Shown here: piece by piece, positions 31,291 to 44,500 of the stretch
Layout of the letters: the number at the start of each line of letters is the position of its first letter
Position numbering within the stretch: the first letter of the stretch is position 1
Origin: Vandiemenella viatica
Taxonomy: Eukaryota > Arthropoda > Insecta > Orthoptera > Morabidae
Length of the DNA: 64,000 bases
Assembly: GCA_031002005.1 (NCBI GenBank)
Contig: CM061920.1
Location: 110,970,095 to 111,034,094, forward strand
Direction: 5' to 3'
Position numbers and translations under genes: made by a program
Notes under the pieces: generated by a model
Database searches by the model: none
What the model saw: the letters and a program-made list of their open reading frames with translations, nothing else
Told to the model about the DNA's origin: nothing

Positions 31291-32115
31291 TTCAGGCCGT
31301 GGAAGCCTACAATTACACACTTAGAATTGACTTACGATCTTTAATTTTGGTCAGAATTTGTGCCTCAATGTTGAATACCTATTTCCAAAGTAAAATTTGG
31401 TTTATCTCTGTTTAAACTCTGTTGCTGAGAGATCTTAAATTATGGACAACACTATTACAGAAAGAGAAAAATGTAAAATCAAAAACACAAGGAAATACAT
31501 TCAAATCAAAAGGTCAGATAAAATCTATATATATTAAAAGCAGTTTGATTTAGTTTTAAATATATAATTTAAAAAAAAAACCTGATAATACTCAATCACC
31601 ACGAAACACTGTTTTTAAATTTAACAAAGTCAACTGTATCTATTATGAATATCAAAATAGAACAAAATGGATGTGTGCATAATGAAGTAGCAGAAGTTTG
31701 TAAAATATTCAACAAACCTTTTACTTCAGGTGTGGAGAAATTAGGCACAGAACAAGAATCCTAAGATAGTTGCCCTATGGTTTCTTCAGACTGCTTTCCC
31801 AAATAGATTTTTGGAGATGCAATTGAGACCAGTAACAGTCTCAAAAATGAAGAAATTAAAACTTAAAAATTCTTACTGCTATGACAATATTGCAAGTAAA
31901 TTAGTGACAAGTTGTTCATATTGTGTCAGTCATGGACTAACATCCTTAACGCAAAGTATATTTCCAAATACACAGTTATAAAAGCATTATTCAAAACAAA
32001 AAACAAAAAAGGGGGAGAAGTGACCTATATAGATAACCACCATCCCATTTATTTACAGGATTCTCAAATATTTTTGAAAAAGTCATGTATTGTAGAGTGA
32101 TAAAACATGTTACAC

Positions 32116-32452
32116 TAAGGCTGCCCAACCCCCGGTCCGTGGGCCATGAAGTGGCTTGTCAGAGCCTTTGAATTTGCTATCAGAAGCAGTCTGGAATATA
32201 CTAGCTCAAAAGCATCTGCAAAGGTCTGATTGACATTTTTTAAATTATAATTAAAAAAACATCTGCAAAGGTTTTTACTTTTTTATTGTAATTAAACTGT
32301 GTTACCTATATGTTCATTATTTTTAAATATCTATTGTAACTATGGGCAAGTATTAAGTGAGCCACAGACTAACTTATAATTGAAATTGTGACCTACAGAC
32401 TAACATAGAAATGAAATTGTGGCCCATCTCCAAAACTGGTTGGGCAACCTTG
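32116..32452. mobile_element. hAT-type MITE (337 bp)
   Basis: Ends TAAGGCTGCCCAACC and, in inverse, CAAGGTTGCCCAACC, with a perfect 8-bp TSD TGTTACAC (32108-32115 and 32453-32460). The interior repeats CATCTGCAAAGGT twice (~32210 and ~32260) and GACTAACWTA twice. Non-coding, inside the LINE RT. Confidence 0.9.
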
Positions 32453-33409
32453 TGTTACACACTATAATATTCTCACTACTTCACAGTTTCAAAAAAGGGT
32501 CATCCACAGAAATGGTTATATATTTATTTTTAAATAACACATTTGAGCAACTGAATAATAAAATGTGCCCTGTAGGAATTTTTCAGATCGTGAAAAAAAA
32601 TCTGACTATGTAAAATATAAATTAATTTTGAAAAAAGAATTGCATGTAAATGGTTTAATCCATACATGGAAAGTCGAGTGCAAAAAAGTGCTCCTTTTCG
32701 ATTTTAAAATTGGTAAAGATCATCAGACTGGAAGAAAACACAACATGGCATTCCACAAGACTCTGTCCTAGGACCCCTTCTGCTTTTATCATACGAGACA
32801 TCGATGATCTTCCTGGTACCTTATCCAACGTGGCTATGAGCTTGTTACTTGCAGACAACACTAAAGTCACCAAAAAAAATTTCACCATATCAAGCAGAAA
32901 TCTAGAATTTAATGCAAATGAAGTTCTTAGCAAAATAGCAAAACTGGTTTAAGGCAAATTCATTAAAATTAAATTCTGAAAAAAAACACATTATGCACAG
33001 CAGGATTTGCAAATAAACAAAAATAATACAATCTAGGAAACAAAGAGTATAAAATTCCTTGGCATTAAAATAAATGAGAAACTTGGTTTGTAAGAATATA
33101 TCATATTACTACTGAAGGTGTAGTGCCATCTTTGCAATAAGAACAGTTTCTCTAATAGCAGATTTATAATTAACGAAACAGTTGTACTCCTCTTATTTTC
33201 ATTCAGTCATATCGTATGGCGTAATTTTTTGGGTAAACTCTTCACAAATTAAAAAAAAAAAGTTTTCATACCACAGAAACAAGCTATTTAAAAAGACTAT
33301 TATGATGTGAACAGAACTGACAGAGGATAAAATGAAAGAAATATATCAGGGCTGTTGGATTTGATTGTGTAAACAGTAACTGGTATGGTAAAGGAGCTTG
33401 TTTGGAAGT

Positions 33410-35100
33410 TGTAAGCACCTTAGAATTTTGGTAAATTCTAGTTTGCTTAGCTTAAAGCATAAGGGAGGGAGTAAGTTTTCCAGTATACTTATAATATTCA
33501 TTGCAAGTATAGGAAGTGAGAAACGTTTAATGTAGAAGCTAATACTGCTATCAATTCATTAAATAAACTGATTTAAGAACAGTAAAGACACACAACACTT
33601 AATACAAGCTCTAAATAAACATTTTTAATAGTAAAGAACCATTTAACTAACCTGGAATAGGGTAATCCATTATTATCCAACTTGCAAGCAATAGATTTTG
33701 GCTAAGTGATAATTCCACTAATTCCTAACACTTTTAAATGAAGTCAAGTAATTTTAAAATAATAATAATTCAAAAGAAAACTAAATTCACTAAAATTCCG
33801 TAGTTTCAGACTGTGTAAATAAATTTTTAAACACCTCGTGGAACACACTTTCATTTCCAACATTTTTAATAATATGTTTTCGATAATTTCCCAAGCTAAA
33901 AAGTAGATTATGTGAAAGAACTAAAAATCTAGTATAATATATTAAAATTTTGGAACATTACATGCAGTAGAATAGATTTTATATACATTTTAATGTTATT
34001 TTGTCATTTATCACAACGTGGCAATTTTAAAATTAAATTGCGATTAAACCAAGCCACTTATGTAAATAAAACAACTATTAAAACAGGTAATTAAATTCAA
34101 AGAAAATTCAGATAACTCCACTTTTTTGATATAAACAACACAAGAATAGTTATGTAGCATAAACCAAGTTGACTTCTGAAACATTTCAAACCTAATCTTC
34201 ATAAACTAATAACTTTTCTATCTAACCACAGACATTAACAAAATTTACATCACTGGAATCAGGAATTAATATAGAACATTTTGGCACTAATTTTATTTTG
34301 ATTATTTGCAATTCAGCAGGGTGACCTAAAAAGTACTTAAATTCAACATACATTTAGGGGAACCACCACTGGACTTTCGGATTCTTTATCAATGCGCCGG
34401 TTAAACTAAATTCGTTTATAAGCAAACGAATCATTTGAGAATTCTCACTAAATAATTTTTATACATCTTGAAGACAAGACTACATGCAGTTAAAGTTTGA
34501 AAACTTTCTATAATCACAATCATTTTATACTATTTTGGGTAAGTAGTTGAATACTTGATGTCACGCGGATGGGGTATATAAGCGGGTACCTCGTAGAGGG
34601 GGTTGTCTTTACTCTGGGAATGCTGTGTATGATGAATCTGCGCAAGTAGTTTCGGTGTGTGTCGGATCTAGTTGAGCCAGGCTAGGAACATGTGTCGGCC
34701 ATAATGATTTTCTTTACCAGAGCATGGTGTTAACAACTATTAAGAACTTATAAATTTTCTAAAGGGGTCGGTTGGTTCTATTCTCTCCATAATCAGCAAT
34801 TTCTGGAAATGTTTGTTCAATTGCCTACTCAACTGCAGAATGCAAATTTTTAAAAATGTGACTTTGAAAATAAACTTCAAATTTTTATTCAAGTGAACTC
34901 TTTTGTGATTTCTAAGTTTGTGGGTTAAAGAAATTTGATGGCGGCCATCAAGCATTTCAGTTGAGAATCCCAGGCAGGCTACATGGTCATTTAAAATTAT
35001 TAATGTAAAGTCAGAGAACATTTTTATTTTCAAGTGAACTTTCTGTTAAGGTACGGTACTAAGTCTATACTCCGCCCCTAGTATAGCTTGGGTTCTTACA
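33410..35100 (+). mobile_element. Solo LTR (1,691 bp), family of 52690-54422
   Basis: Starts TGTAAGCACCTTA and ends TTCTTACA, giving a TGTAAG...CTTACA short inverted repeat. It is flanked by a perfect 4-bp TSD AAGT (33406-33409 and 35101-35104), as in Ty3/gypsy-type or BEL elements. It is homologous end to end with 52690-54422. A TATATAAG at 34575-34582 could be the LTR promoter TATA box, with the RNA start expected about 30 bp later. No primer-binding site or polypurine tract adjoins it, as expected after LTR-LTR recombination. Orientation is inferred from the TATA box. Confidence 0.9.
34575..34582 (+). promoter_or_regulatory. Candidate LTR TATA box
   Basis: TATATAAG followed by a GC-rich GCGGGTACC, about 1.17 kb into the 1.69-kb LTR. 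The matching region of the second copy (~53860) has lost it (GTATGTAGG). Confidence 0.45.
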
Positions 35101-35390
35101 AAGTAATTGGGAGAATAGTATAAGTAATATATTGGTACTGAGCCCCAGATGGATACTTGTAGCAGAACACAGAAAGGAAGAGATGAGCACGACCACACAC
35201 TAGAACTTTGCTTTTGGAATAAGGGAGTGGACAATTTTTTGTTTTGCATATGAGAGACGGGAATAAATTATTGATGGAAATGCTAAACAATTTGCCTAAA
35301 ATAATGAGGGAATTTAACACTAAAAGAAGGTATGTAGAGAAATTCCTACTGGTCTTTATTCTCTATTGCAATGAAATTAAAAATTAATTA

Positions 35391-35836
35391 AATACCCACT
35401 GAAAATATTGCAAACTTATGCACAATAACTCTTCCAATGGCACAGAACTTGAAAAAATATGTTTACAAAAAAAAAAAAAAAAAACTTTTTACAGGGCCTA
35501 CAAGTTTATTTTGGCTCATTTTGAGTCTTATTTGGGGAGTTTTGAGCCATTTTAGGAGTCTTTGCACATGACACAAGGAAAAGGATGCACCAAAGAACTT
35601 CAATGTAAGAACTGCTTTCAAAGTTGCAGTAGATGGAGAAATGTGAGAAAACATATAAATAGGAGCCAGCAGGCAGAATGGTGGACTTCTGTCATTGTGC
35701 AGTCATAGAGTGTGTGTAGTTATTATAGAAATATTGCGAAGGAAGCAGACCAGAGTCTTTACTGGAAGTGAATATCGACTTCTATGGTAGTTGAATTCAT
35801 GTTATGTCGGAGAGTAAATGTTGGTCTATAAAAGAT
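35391..35836. other. Spacer with A-run; no gene recognised
   Basis: Contains a 16-bp A run at about 35468-35483. No gene seen. Confidence 0.5.
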
Positions 35837-36699
35837 AGTGACCCAGAGACAGTTTTTTATTTTATTTTATTGACATTTGGTCTGTTAGCCATACAGTCAG
35901 AGGACATTACACTTCATATATATATATATACACATTGACATTAAAGCTTACCTAATACGCATATTCATAAGTCACTGTTAACATTACAAGTTTAGTTCAT
36001 AATTATAGGAACATTAAAAAGTACAAAAAACGTTACAAAAGAATTAAGTCAGAGATTTAACAGTAAAAATATTATGAACTAGTACTCTGAATACATCATA
36101 TCCATTAAAATTTTAACAATAGTAAAATCCTAATGTTCGATAAATGATAACTGTTTACAATATCGAGTAACATGGGTTCCACCCAGTTATATTTCTACTA
36201 GACGACCCGTGCGAAAATTTCGCGAATAAAATGTGATGAATAGTGGGGTTGAATGCTTGTAATATAATGAAAAGTATAACCGTACTTTTGTAGCAAATAT
36301 TTTTTGTTTTGTTTTAGTGTAATAGGTATGCATCAAAATTCTCGCAAAATATTACGAAACAGTTAGGAAAATTTAAAGCCCTCTGTGTTTATGACAAACT
36401 GTCACTGACCTTAACAGAATAAAACCAATCTGAACAAAATGCACACAACGTATCAACATCTCTGAATTATTTGTTGCTGTGCGAATAAAATGTTTACATT
36501 GGAATTGTATAGCAAAACGACAGTGTTTCCGTAACAAAAAAAAAAAAATATCCGAAAAGCTACTTATTAAATAAAAAAATGTTTATTGACATCTCTGTGA
36601 CATCCGCTACTGCAATCAAGGGACTTGGCTCTGAACAGTCTCATACGCGCTACCACTTTAAGCATCAAATTCTGAAAAAAATCATTCTTGATTTATGAT

Positions 36700-36786
36700 T
36701 TTACTTAGCTGAAGACCTTAATTTCTAAAATGCTATGTCATTTATCGATTTCGGCTAGGTATCGAAGAATATAAATGGCTTGTAAT

Positions 36787-36827
<41 letters not shown>

Positions 36828-38830
36828 ATGTTGTATAAATAATATTGATACTTTTGCCCGAATTCCAAAAAAATTATTTTATAAAATATGGTGTGACCAA
36901 AGCAGCCACCTTGGTCTTTAAAATGATACCTCATTTATCGATTTCGGTTAGTTATCAAGTGAGGTAAAAAAAAAAAAAGTTTTGAGAAATGATGATATTT
37001 TTGCTCTTTAAGGGTTGAATTTGGAGAAAGCTTTTTCTTAAAATATCATGTGACCATAGCGGATAATTTAATATTTTAATCGATACCTCATTTATTGATT
37101 TCGGTTAAGTATCAAGGGAAATAAATAGCTGGTGACAGAAAAATGCGTTGTAAAAATATTAATACTTTTGCCCTCTAAGGTTAGAATTTAAAAAAATTTC
37201 TTTCTTAAAATGTGGTAACGGAACCGAAGACATTACGAAGATCTCAATCTTTTAAATGATACCTCGTTTATCAATTTTGTTTAATTGTCAAGGGAGATAA
37301 ATGGCTCGAGATACAAAAAATGCATTTTAGAAAAATTAACATTTTTGCCCTTTAATGTTCGAATTACGAAAAATTCCTTTCTTAAAATATAATTTTACCA
37401 CGGCGGAGACCTTAGTCTTTAATATGATATCTCATTTCTCTATATCGGTTAGATATCAAGGGAGATAAATCGCTCGTGACACAAAAATGCGTCGTAGAAA
37501 CATTTATACTTTTTCCCTTTAAGGGTTGAATTCCAAAAACTTCTTTCCTAAAATATGATGTCACCAAAGCTGAGATAATATTCCTCATAATCTTACTTGA
37601 TTTTTCGATTTTGGCTTGATAGTCAGGGAGATAAATGGCTGTAGACACAAAAAACGCATTTTAGAAAAATTGACATTTTTGCCCTTAGGTTCAAATTACG
37701 AAAAAATTCCTTTCATAAAATATAATGTTACCACAGCCGAGACCTTATTCTTTAATATGATACCTCATTTACCTATATCGGTTAGATATTAAGGGAGATA
37801 AATCGCTCGTGACACAAAAATGCGTTATAGAAAAATTTATGCAATTTCACTTTAAGGGTTTAATTACAAAAACATTCTTTCTTAAAATATTATGTCACAA
37901 AGCTGAGACATTACTCCTCATAATCCTACTTTTTTTTTTTATCGATTTTGGTTAGATATACAGAGAGATAATGGCTCTAGATACAAAAAACGCATTTTTG
38001 AAAAATTGATATTTTTGCCCTTTAAGGAACGAATTACGAAACATTCGTTTCTTAAAATATAATGTTACCACGGCGGACATCTTATTATTTAATATGATAC
38101 CTCATTTATCTATATTGGTTAGATATTAAGGGAGATAAATCGCTCGTGACACAAAAATGCGTTATAGAAAAATTCATACTTTTTCCCTTTAAGGGATGAA
38201 TTCCAAAAAACATTCTTTCTTAAAATATGATGACACAAAGCTGAGACTTTACTCTTCATAATCCTACTTCTTTATCGATTTTGGTTAGATATCCAGGGAG
38301 ATAAATGTCAGGAGATACAAAAAACGCATTTTAGAAAAATTGCCATTTTTGCCCTTTAAGGGTCAAATTACGAAAAATTAATTTGTTAAAAGATAATGTT
38401 ACCACGACGGAGACCTCAGTCTTTAATATGATACCTAATTTATGTATATCGGTTCGATATTAAAGGAGATAAATCGCTCGTGACACAAAAACGCATTGCA
38501 AAAACATTGATACTTTTGCCCTTTAAGTACCGAATTCCGAAAAATTTCTGTCTTAATATATGACATCACTAAAGCGGAGATCTTAATCTTTAAAATGATA
38601 CTTCATTAAACTATTTCAGATAGGTATCCAGGGAGATAAATGACTCATAACACAGAAAACAGCATTTTAGAAATATTGAAATTTTTTCCCTTTAAGGGTC
38701 GAATTCCGATAACTTCATTTCTTAAAATATGATGTGACCAAAGCGGAGACCATATGCTTCAAAATGACACCTCATTCATTGATTTCAGATAAGTACGAAG
38801 GAAGATACAGGCTTGTGACAAAAAAATACC
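36700..38830. repeat. Tandem array, ~167-bp unit with a ~335-bp dimeric period
   Basis: The block GGAGATAAATSGCTCGTGAC or a variant recurs at about 37125, 37297, 37461, 37628, 37795, 37962, 38131, 38299, 38467 and 38632, a step of about 165-170 bp, with weaker units before and after. Each unit also carries TTTTTGCCCTTTAAGGGT, GAATTMCGAAAAATT and TTTCTTAAAATATRATGT. From about 37300 to 38500 two subtypes alternate (CGCTCGTGACACAAAAATGC and GGCTCTAGATACAAAAAACG), giving a dimeric higher-order repeat. About 12 units. Not CRISPR: the unit is long, there are no spacers, and the setting is eukaryotic. Confidence 0.85.
36799..36826. repeat. Poly-A tract
   Basis: An almost pure A run of about 28 bp at the start of the tandem array, at the place where other units have a GGCTCGTGACAC block followed by A-rich sequence. 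It may be an in-place expansion. Confidence 0.8.
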
Positions 38831-38866
38831 TTATAGAAATAATATATATGATGTTGTTCCTTGTAA

Positions 38867-38868
<2 letters not shown>

Positions 38869-38912
<44 letters not shown>
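38869..38912. repeat. Poly-A tract of about 44 bp
   Basis: A pure A run just beyond the last array unit. Length may be affected by assembly. Confidence 0.9.
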
Positions 38913-38916
<4 letters not shown>

Positions 38917-39179
38917 GTTCCTATCAACCTCCAATTCCCCGTCACACTGACGCAACGGGGAGTTTTCTAAATGTATTTTGTGTAAGTGGCTTTTTGTGAA
39001 TTTTAACCTCGATATTATGGATACAGCTTTTTTTTTGACATATTTTTAAAAATACCTCTGTGTTGGTATTTGCAGATGTATCAGCATATAGTGTCCTCAC
39101 TTGTGTTGATCAGGGGATTTCCACATATCTTTCCAGGTCTCAACTATTTTCTGGTGGATTATTGGAATTATGTCACTTC

Positions 39180-41560
39180 CTATTAATAGTTCCACCAGTT
39201 ACCTGTTTGGGCAGCTAATTTTGCTAGAAAATCCACTCTCTCATTTCCAGGAAGCCCAACATGGCCTTTACCCAGATAAAGGAGATGTTCATTCCTTGTT
39301 CGTTTATGGTGGTCATCAACACCAATATATTGTACAGAAGTGGCTGCTCTTAGCTTAAACAACCGAGCCACTTCGTTAGTGCTATCAAAAAAGGCACTCC
39401 CAACCATGTCGCCAGTCTTGGAACCATCTGTGTAGATATGTGCGACTTGTGCCATACTGCTTAGATAATCGCTTAGAAGCATGTTCTGAATATCTCAGAT
39501 TTTCTATGATCTCGCACCAGATTATAAGGGTTTTATAGTTAACATCATAGCATGGTAATCTTGTGAGAGAGAGAGCACCTGTGATGGATATTCAGTAAGG
39601 TTGGAGATGACCATGGTTAGGGGTGGCCTGTTCCTATGTATCCAGTAGCTGGAGAAAGTTGCGCATAGGTCTTGAATTTTTAATGCCAGTTTTTTTTGGA
39701 AATGTTCGACTACAAATTTTTTACTAACTTATTGGTGCCTCAGTTTGAGAGGCATTTCCATGGAATAGTGTATTAGTTGAGTTGACAGAAATGCCCCTAA
39801 GAAAATCTGAAGAGCTCTGCTCTGCCATTTATCCAGGCAGTTCAACAGTTGATTAGATGCAAAGCCATAAAGTATACAGCCATAACAAAAGTGAGGTGAA
39901 ACGATGGCTTTGTAAAGGGATATTGAAATTTTAGAATCCACCAAGCACCATTTGTAGCTTGGAGTACATTTATTGCTTTATTACATTTTACAACTATTTC
40001 CTGTATCTGACACGTCCACCTTAGATTGTTGTCTAAATATAATCCTAGGTATTTGACACATTTCACTAATGGGAATGTATATGTGCCAAGTCTGATGTCT
40101 TGAGCTACTGGTGCCTTATGTTATGGTTATTACTGCAGAATTTCCTGGTGGTATCTAGAGTTTGTTATCCATTAGCCATTTCTTAAGTTTAGTTAAAATC
40201 TGGTTGATGCAAAGGTAGGTGTCATGCAGATTATTGCAGGTTTTGTAAATGCAGAGGACATCCGCATATTGTATGAATCCAGTATCTGGTGACAGTACTG
40301 AACAGGAGTGATTTAAGGATAGAACCTTGTGGGAGAGCAAAACTTGTATGCTGGGGGCCAATTATACCAGTTGGTTACATAATTAACAGGGCTCTGTTCT
40401 GCAGAATATTCCAAAGATTTAGTGTAAATGTTTCTGGTAAATTCACAAAAGAAAGTTTTTGTACAAGAATTTCTGAGACTACGCTGTCATTCGCAACAGT
40501 CAGATCTGTAATCACACAGGTTATGTAATGGTGGGCTGTAAAACATTCTTGTATCTCAGTAACAAGGGAAGCAAGAGCATCAAGCGTGCAAAGGCCTCTA
40601 CAAAACCCGTACTGAAAATGGGGAAGAATGTCATAGTGTTCAACTTGCCACTCTAGTCTGAGCCTGATAATGCTCTCCAAGATTTTATAGATACATGACA
40701 TTAGGGAGATCAGTCTATATGATGATGGATCGCATGATCCTTGCCTGGTTTGAGGATAGGGAGTATTTTTATAGTCTCCATAGATTCAATGTGAATGTGT
40801 TTTAATTACTTTTAAAAGTGCTAACTTGCCTGTTCTTGGTAGAAACTTGAGCATAGCACAATGGATCTTATCTGGTCCAGGAGAAGTGTTCGAACTAGCA
40901 CTACAGCCGTTTCAAACTTTTTCATGTTGCATGGTTGTAGTATCTGTTTGTTTGATGTTTTATCTCGTAGGCATATCTTATTGATTACTGATGGTGGTGT
41001 CATTTCCTCCAGTATCTTCTCTAGCACCTCTTGCGTTGCCATACGAGTTGAATGATTATTCGAAAGCTTACGGAATTGTTTTATTCCATTCCAAATAGTG
41101 TTCCGAGAGGTGCTTAGGTTGAGGTTTTCGCAGAATGTTATCCATTTTTGACTTTTTTCCTTTTCAAGAAACGTTTAACTCTGGCCTGAGTCTTATTTAA
41201 TAGAATAAAATTTTCCTCTGTTGCCTGTTGACGATAGATTTTTAGTGCTAGTTTACATTCTTGCACTTCAGCGGTACATTGTGAGTCCCACCAAACTATG
41301 TATCTTCGTCTATTTAATTTGAATGGGCAGTTTTCCGGAATTGTAGTACGAGCCACTTGTTCTATGCCATTTAGTATATTCTGGTAGTCACACAGTATCA
41401 CCAATTTCCTCGTAACTTGAGAATATGTTGCTTGCAGCTTCTTTCTATGCGCTCCAATCAGCAGGCTTGATATTACATCTATAAGTGGAATTCCTTGCAT
41501 GGTATCCTGTGTTATGATATTGGTAAGAGAAATAAATGGGAAGGTGATCTGACCGACTAG
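39180..41560 (-). pseudogene. I-type LINE ORF2: RT and RNase H part
   Basis: Minus-strand fragments in order: endonuclease end (SRSDHLPIYFSYQY, ~41560-41520), connector (NRRRYIVWWDSQCTAEVQE, ~41310-41250), RT finger (degraded), a segment FQYGFCRGLCTLDALASLV (~40620-40560), TGFIQYADVLCIYKTC (~40285-40235; the catalytic YADD reads YADV), KYLGLYLDNNLRWTCQIQEI (~40055-39995), then RNase H (HIYTDGSKTGDMVGSAFFDS with the first Asp, ~39440-39380, and GHVGLPGNERVDFLAKLA near 39210). RNase H after RT is typical of I-group LINEs. The element is dead because of stops and the lost second Asp. Confidence 0.88.
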
Positions 41561-41593
41561 CGTCCCTTATGGTCGTTCATACAGCTGTGCGGG

Positions 41594-44500
41594 CAGGGGC
41601 GGCCCTAGGGTGGTGCGAGCGGTGCGACCGCACCGGGTGCCATCATGTGGGGGGTGCCGAAAATGCAGCGAGAGATCGTCTCCGCAAAAAATGAAAAATA
41701 AATTGTATAATAACCCAGTTTGCTGTTCATATATTATTTTAACACACATCATCCTGAAAATTTTATAAAAGTAAGAGTTTCAGCATAATGCATAGTCATA
41801 TGCCATCATAGAATAGAGTCAATCGAATTGCTACTCCAGTCAGTTCGAGTTACTTGTATCATAAAAATCACAACTCGCTCCAAAGTTAGCACCCTCCGGT
41901 GCCGCGTCGCGCCTCCCGCACCTGTTTCTTGCCTGTTCAGTCTTAGTCTTGAAGTTCATGCATGCGGGTACATGGGCAAGGGACGAGATTCAACCTACTT
42001 ATCTCTTTCTACCATATTAGCTCCTCGGTGATTACAACTAACATTGGTATCGTAAATATTTACAAAGCTTATCTGTCTTTTACAGATATGTTAATCTAAA
42101 ATAAACCTGTATGGCGCACAATACTTGAAAAGAAAAGAAACCCAAGACGAAACTAAGAAGACTTCGAAATTGCTAAAAAAAAAAAAATTATTTAGAAGTC
42201 ATCTGAATCGTTGTTACCAGAACTAGTTCAACACGAGACGGAAGAAAACTTTGAATGGAAGTTGTTCAGATGAGGCTCATGATAAAAATCAGCTTGTGCG
42301 AGAAGATTTATCTATGGTTGGAACGTCGTCTGCTGTTCAACAGACTACAAATGGGTATACAAGTCATACCACCACAGTCACTTTTTAAAAGTACAAATTA
42401 CGACAATATTTCAAAATTGTCGCTCATTGACTCTGCTGGCAAATATGAAATAATTATTAGCGCAACGAAAAAATACAAGAAAAAAATCATGGACGTCATT
42501 TTTCAAATACCCATTTTCAAAGAGTATCACCAAATGGATAAATTTGTAGATAGCTTGTTTATTCTAAATCTACAGATAAAGTATATTGTTTATACGTTGT
42601 TTATTCAAAAGAAGGTCTCATTTTTATTTGGGGAAAGAAGGATTCTATGACTGGAGTACTAATCAGAGCGTCTCAAAACTCACGAAACTTCCTCAGATCA
42701 CAATCACAATCACACTACAGAAGCGTTGATTCCATTAAATAACTTCAATATAATAGACAAGCATTTGTAAATACAGACTGAAGATGAAAAATCCCCTAAT
42801 GAATGATGTCTTGTTCAGAGGAAGCTTCAGATCTGAAATACTAAATACTTCTAATGATGGTAACTTCCTGGGTAGGACTACTAGGAAAATATGATCCTGT
42901 GATGATGGAGCATCTCTGCTGTATTGCTAATGTCTTATTATATTGGCAAATGTATTCAAAACGAATGAAGTTCGTAGTAAAATTTTGACTATGGTTGGGT
43001 CATCTAAATATTTTTCAATCATACTGAATTGAACTCCTGATGTAAGTCATAGTGAACAATTATCTTAGACATTGATTTTGTTGACACTAATGAAGATGAA
43101 GTCTAGGTGTGTGAGTATTTCGTTGTGCTTACAATCCGGAAAGTGACTCTTTGGGACCTGGGAGCTGGACTCACTGCCCTGTTTACCATTGATACTTTGC
43201 AATAGTTCAATTTGGATATGAACGATTGTTGAGGCCAAAGATATGACAGTTGATCCAATATGGTAGGAGGAAACAAATGTGTCCAAAGCAAAAATCTGAA
43301 CCAGTATCTTCGAACAATTTTTAATCCATGTAACTGTCATTAAATTTGGTAATAGCAAGTGCAGCCAAAACATCAGTTAAATCGGCTTCCTTGTCCGAAT
43401 TTCTTTTAAGAATATTTGTTTTATTCTCTCGATCAACAAAGCGATGGGAAGTGGTATTCAGGCACTTAGAAGGACTATCGTCAAAAAATTTGCGAAACTT
43501 GTTTCAAAAATAGAGTTTCTAGCATCGCTACAGTTCGTTATCACTACTCTTCAGTTTGTGATGCCCTTCTGAAACGATTTATTCAACAGATGCCTTTTCA
43601 CTTACCCAGATCATGGAGCAATTTGGTTTCATAATTACAGTGGTGACTTGGTAAAATACATTGTTTCAAGTAAACATTGTAAGCAAAGGCTATGAAGACT
43701 GAAAGCGGATTTATGAAACTCTTCACAGTTGCTGATAAACAGCTCGGAATTTGAGAAAGCGTACCTGATCTGATAACAGACAGTTAGAGAAATTGATTCT
43801 CAGACTGGAACATTTCCTATTATTAATCCAGTCAGATGCAGAAGAAAGTAAAGATTTTTTGAGTATGAACCGTAAATGAGATAGCAACAGATCCAGAAGA
43901 ATTGATTACAATGAACATGTTTTAACATATGATAGATACAATTGAGAATGCGTTGGTCACTCTATTTGCAAAAATTTCCAATGGCGTAGCAGGATTAGCT
44001 TGAGAGTGGAGCAAAAACAATGAAAAATATTTGTTGAAAATGGTTTTACCTGGGAAAAAAATACATGCATTTAATCTATATAAGCATTATTTTGTGAGGG
44101 TTCTGACACAATGTTGGTAATGTTTATTTTTCGGTATTAAAAGTGGGAATTTTTATTTTAATATATTTTCTATTTTTATATATTTTAAAAAATATTAAAA
44201 ACTGTGAATTTGACGTGTAAGTGAAGTGAGCATTGTGTTCGCCACAGTAGCTTAAATAAACCTTTTCAAACATATAGTATTCCTTTTTACTGTTGTGTCT
44301 CATTCATACCGCTGCTATCCTACACTAATCTTTCCGAGGTTTGAGTCATTATCACATTGAAAGACTATCTTTTGCCCGCGGCTTTGCTCGAGTGGAATTC
44401 ATCAAGCTTTTATATACATATTCGTATCCGAATCCCACGGGAACTGCTATTTGGGATAAAAGTATATGGCCAATACATTATTCCAAATTTATCCTAAGCA

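Larger units (their letters stand above)
31630..35390 (+). mobile_element. Jockey-like LINE remnant, split by a MITE and a solo LTR
   Basis: The plus strand reads SLKNEEIK (~31840), a degraded YIDNHHPIYLQ (for NYRPISLL, ~32020), FKKGSSTEM (~32490), IRDIDDLPGTLSNVAMSLLL and then ADNTKVT (catalytic FADD reads LADN, ~32850), SLKLNSEKTH (~32960), and LYSSYFHSVISYGVIFWVNS (~33190-33240). After the solo LTR the C-terminal end continues (LLMEMLNNLPKIM, then RRYVEKFLL, ~35270-35350). Excluding the 32116-32452 MITE and 33410-35100 LTR leaves a 5'-truncated LINE of ~1.7 kb. Many stops. Confidence 0.8.
36198..39012 (-). mobile_element. Helitron-like element carrying a satellite-like array
   Basis: On the minus strand the 3' end reads GCGAAATTTTCGC (hairpin), then ACGGGTCGT, then CTAG followed by T. 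This is the Helitron 3' signature: a hairpin about 10 nt before CTRR, with insertion between A and T. The proposed 5' end is at 39012, where the minus strand has A then TCGAGGTTAAAATTCAC. Both junctions leave the LINE continuing on either side. A CCCCGT...ACGGGG inverted pair lies near 38936-38962. No Rep/helicase coding is visible, so it is non-autonomous. The 3' boundary is better supported than the 5' one. Confidence 0.6.

Noticed and set aside
36700..38830. CRISPR array
   Set aside because: Units are ~167 bp head-to-tail with no unique spacers, and the setting is eukaryotic.
38734..38970. 78-codon ORF with poly-Lys
   Set aside because: Caused by the poly-A tract at 38869-38912 at the end of the tandem array.
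39170..39358. Plus-strand ORF of 62 codons
   Set aside because: Antisense of the LINE RNase H domain.
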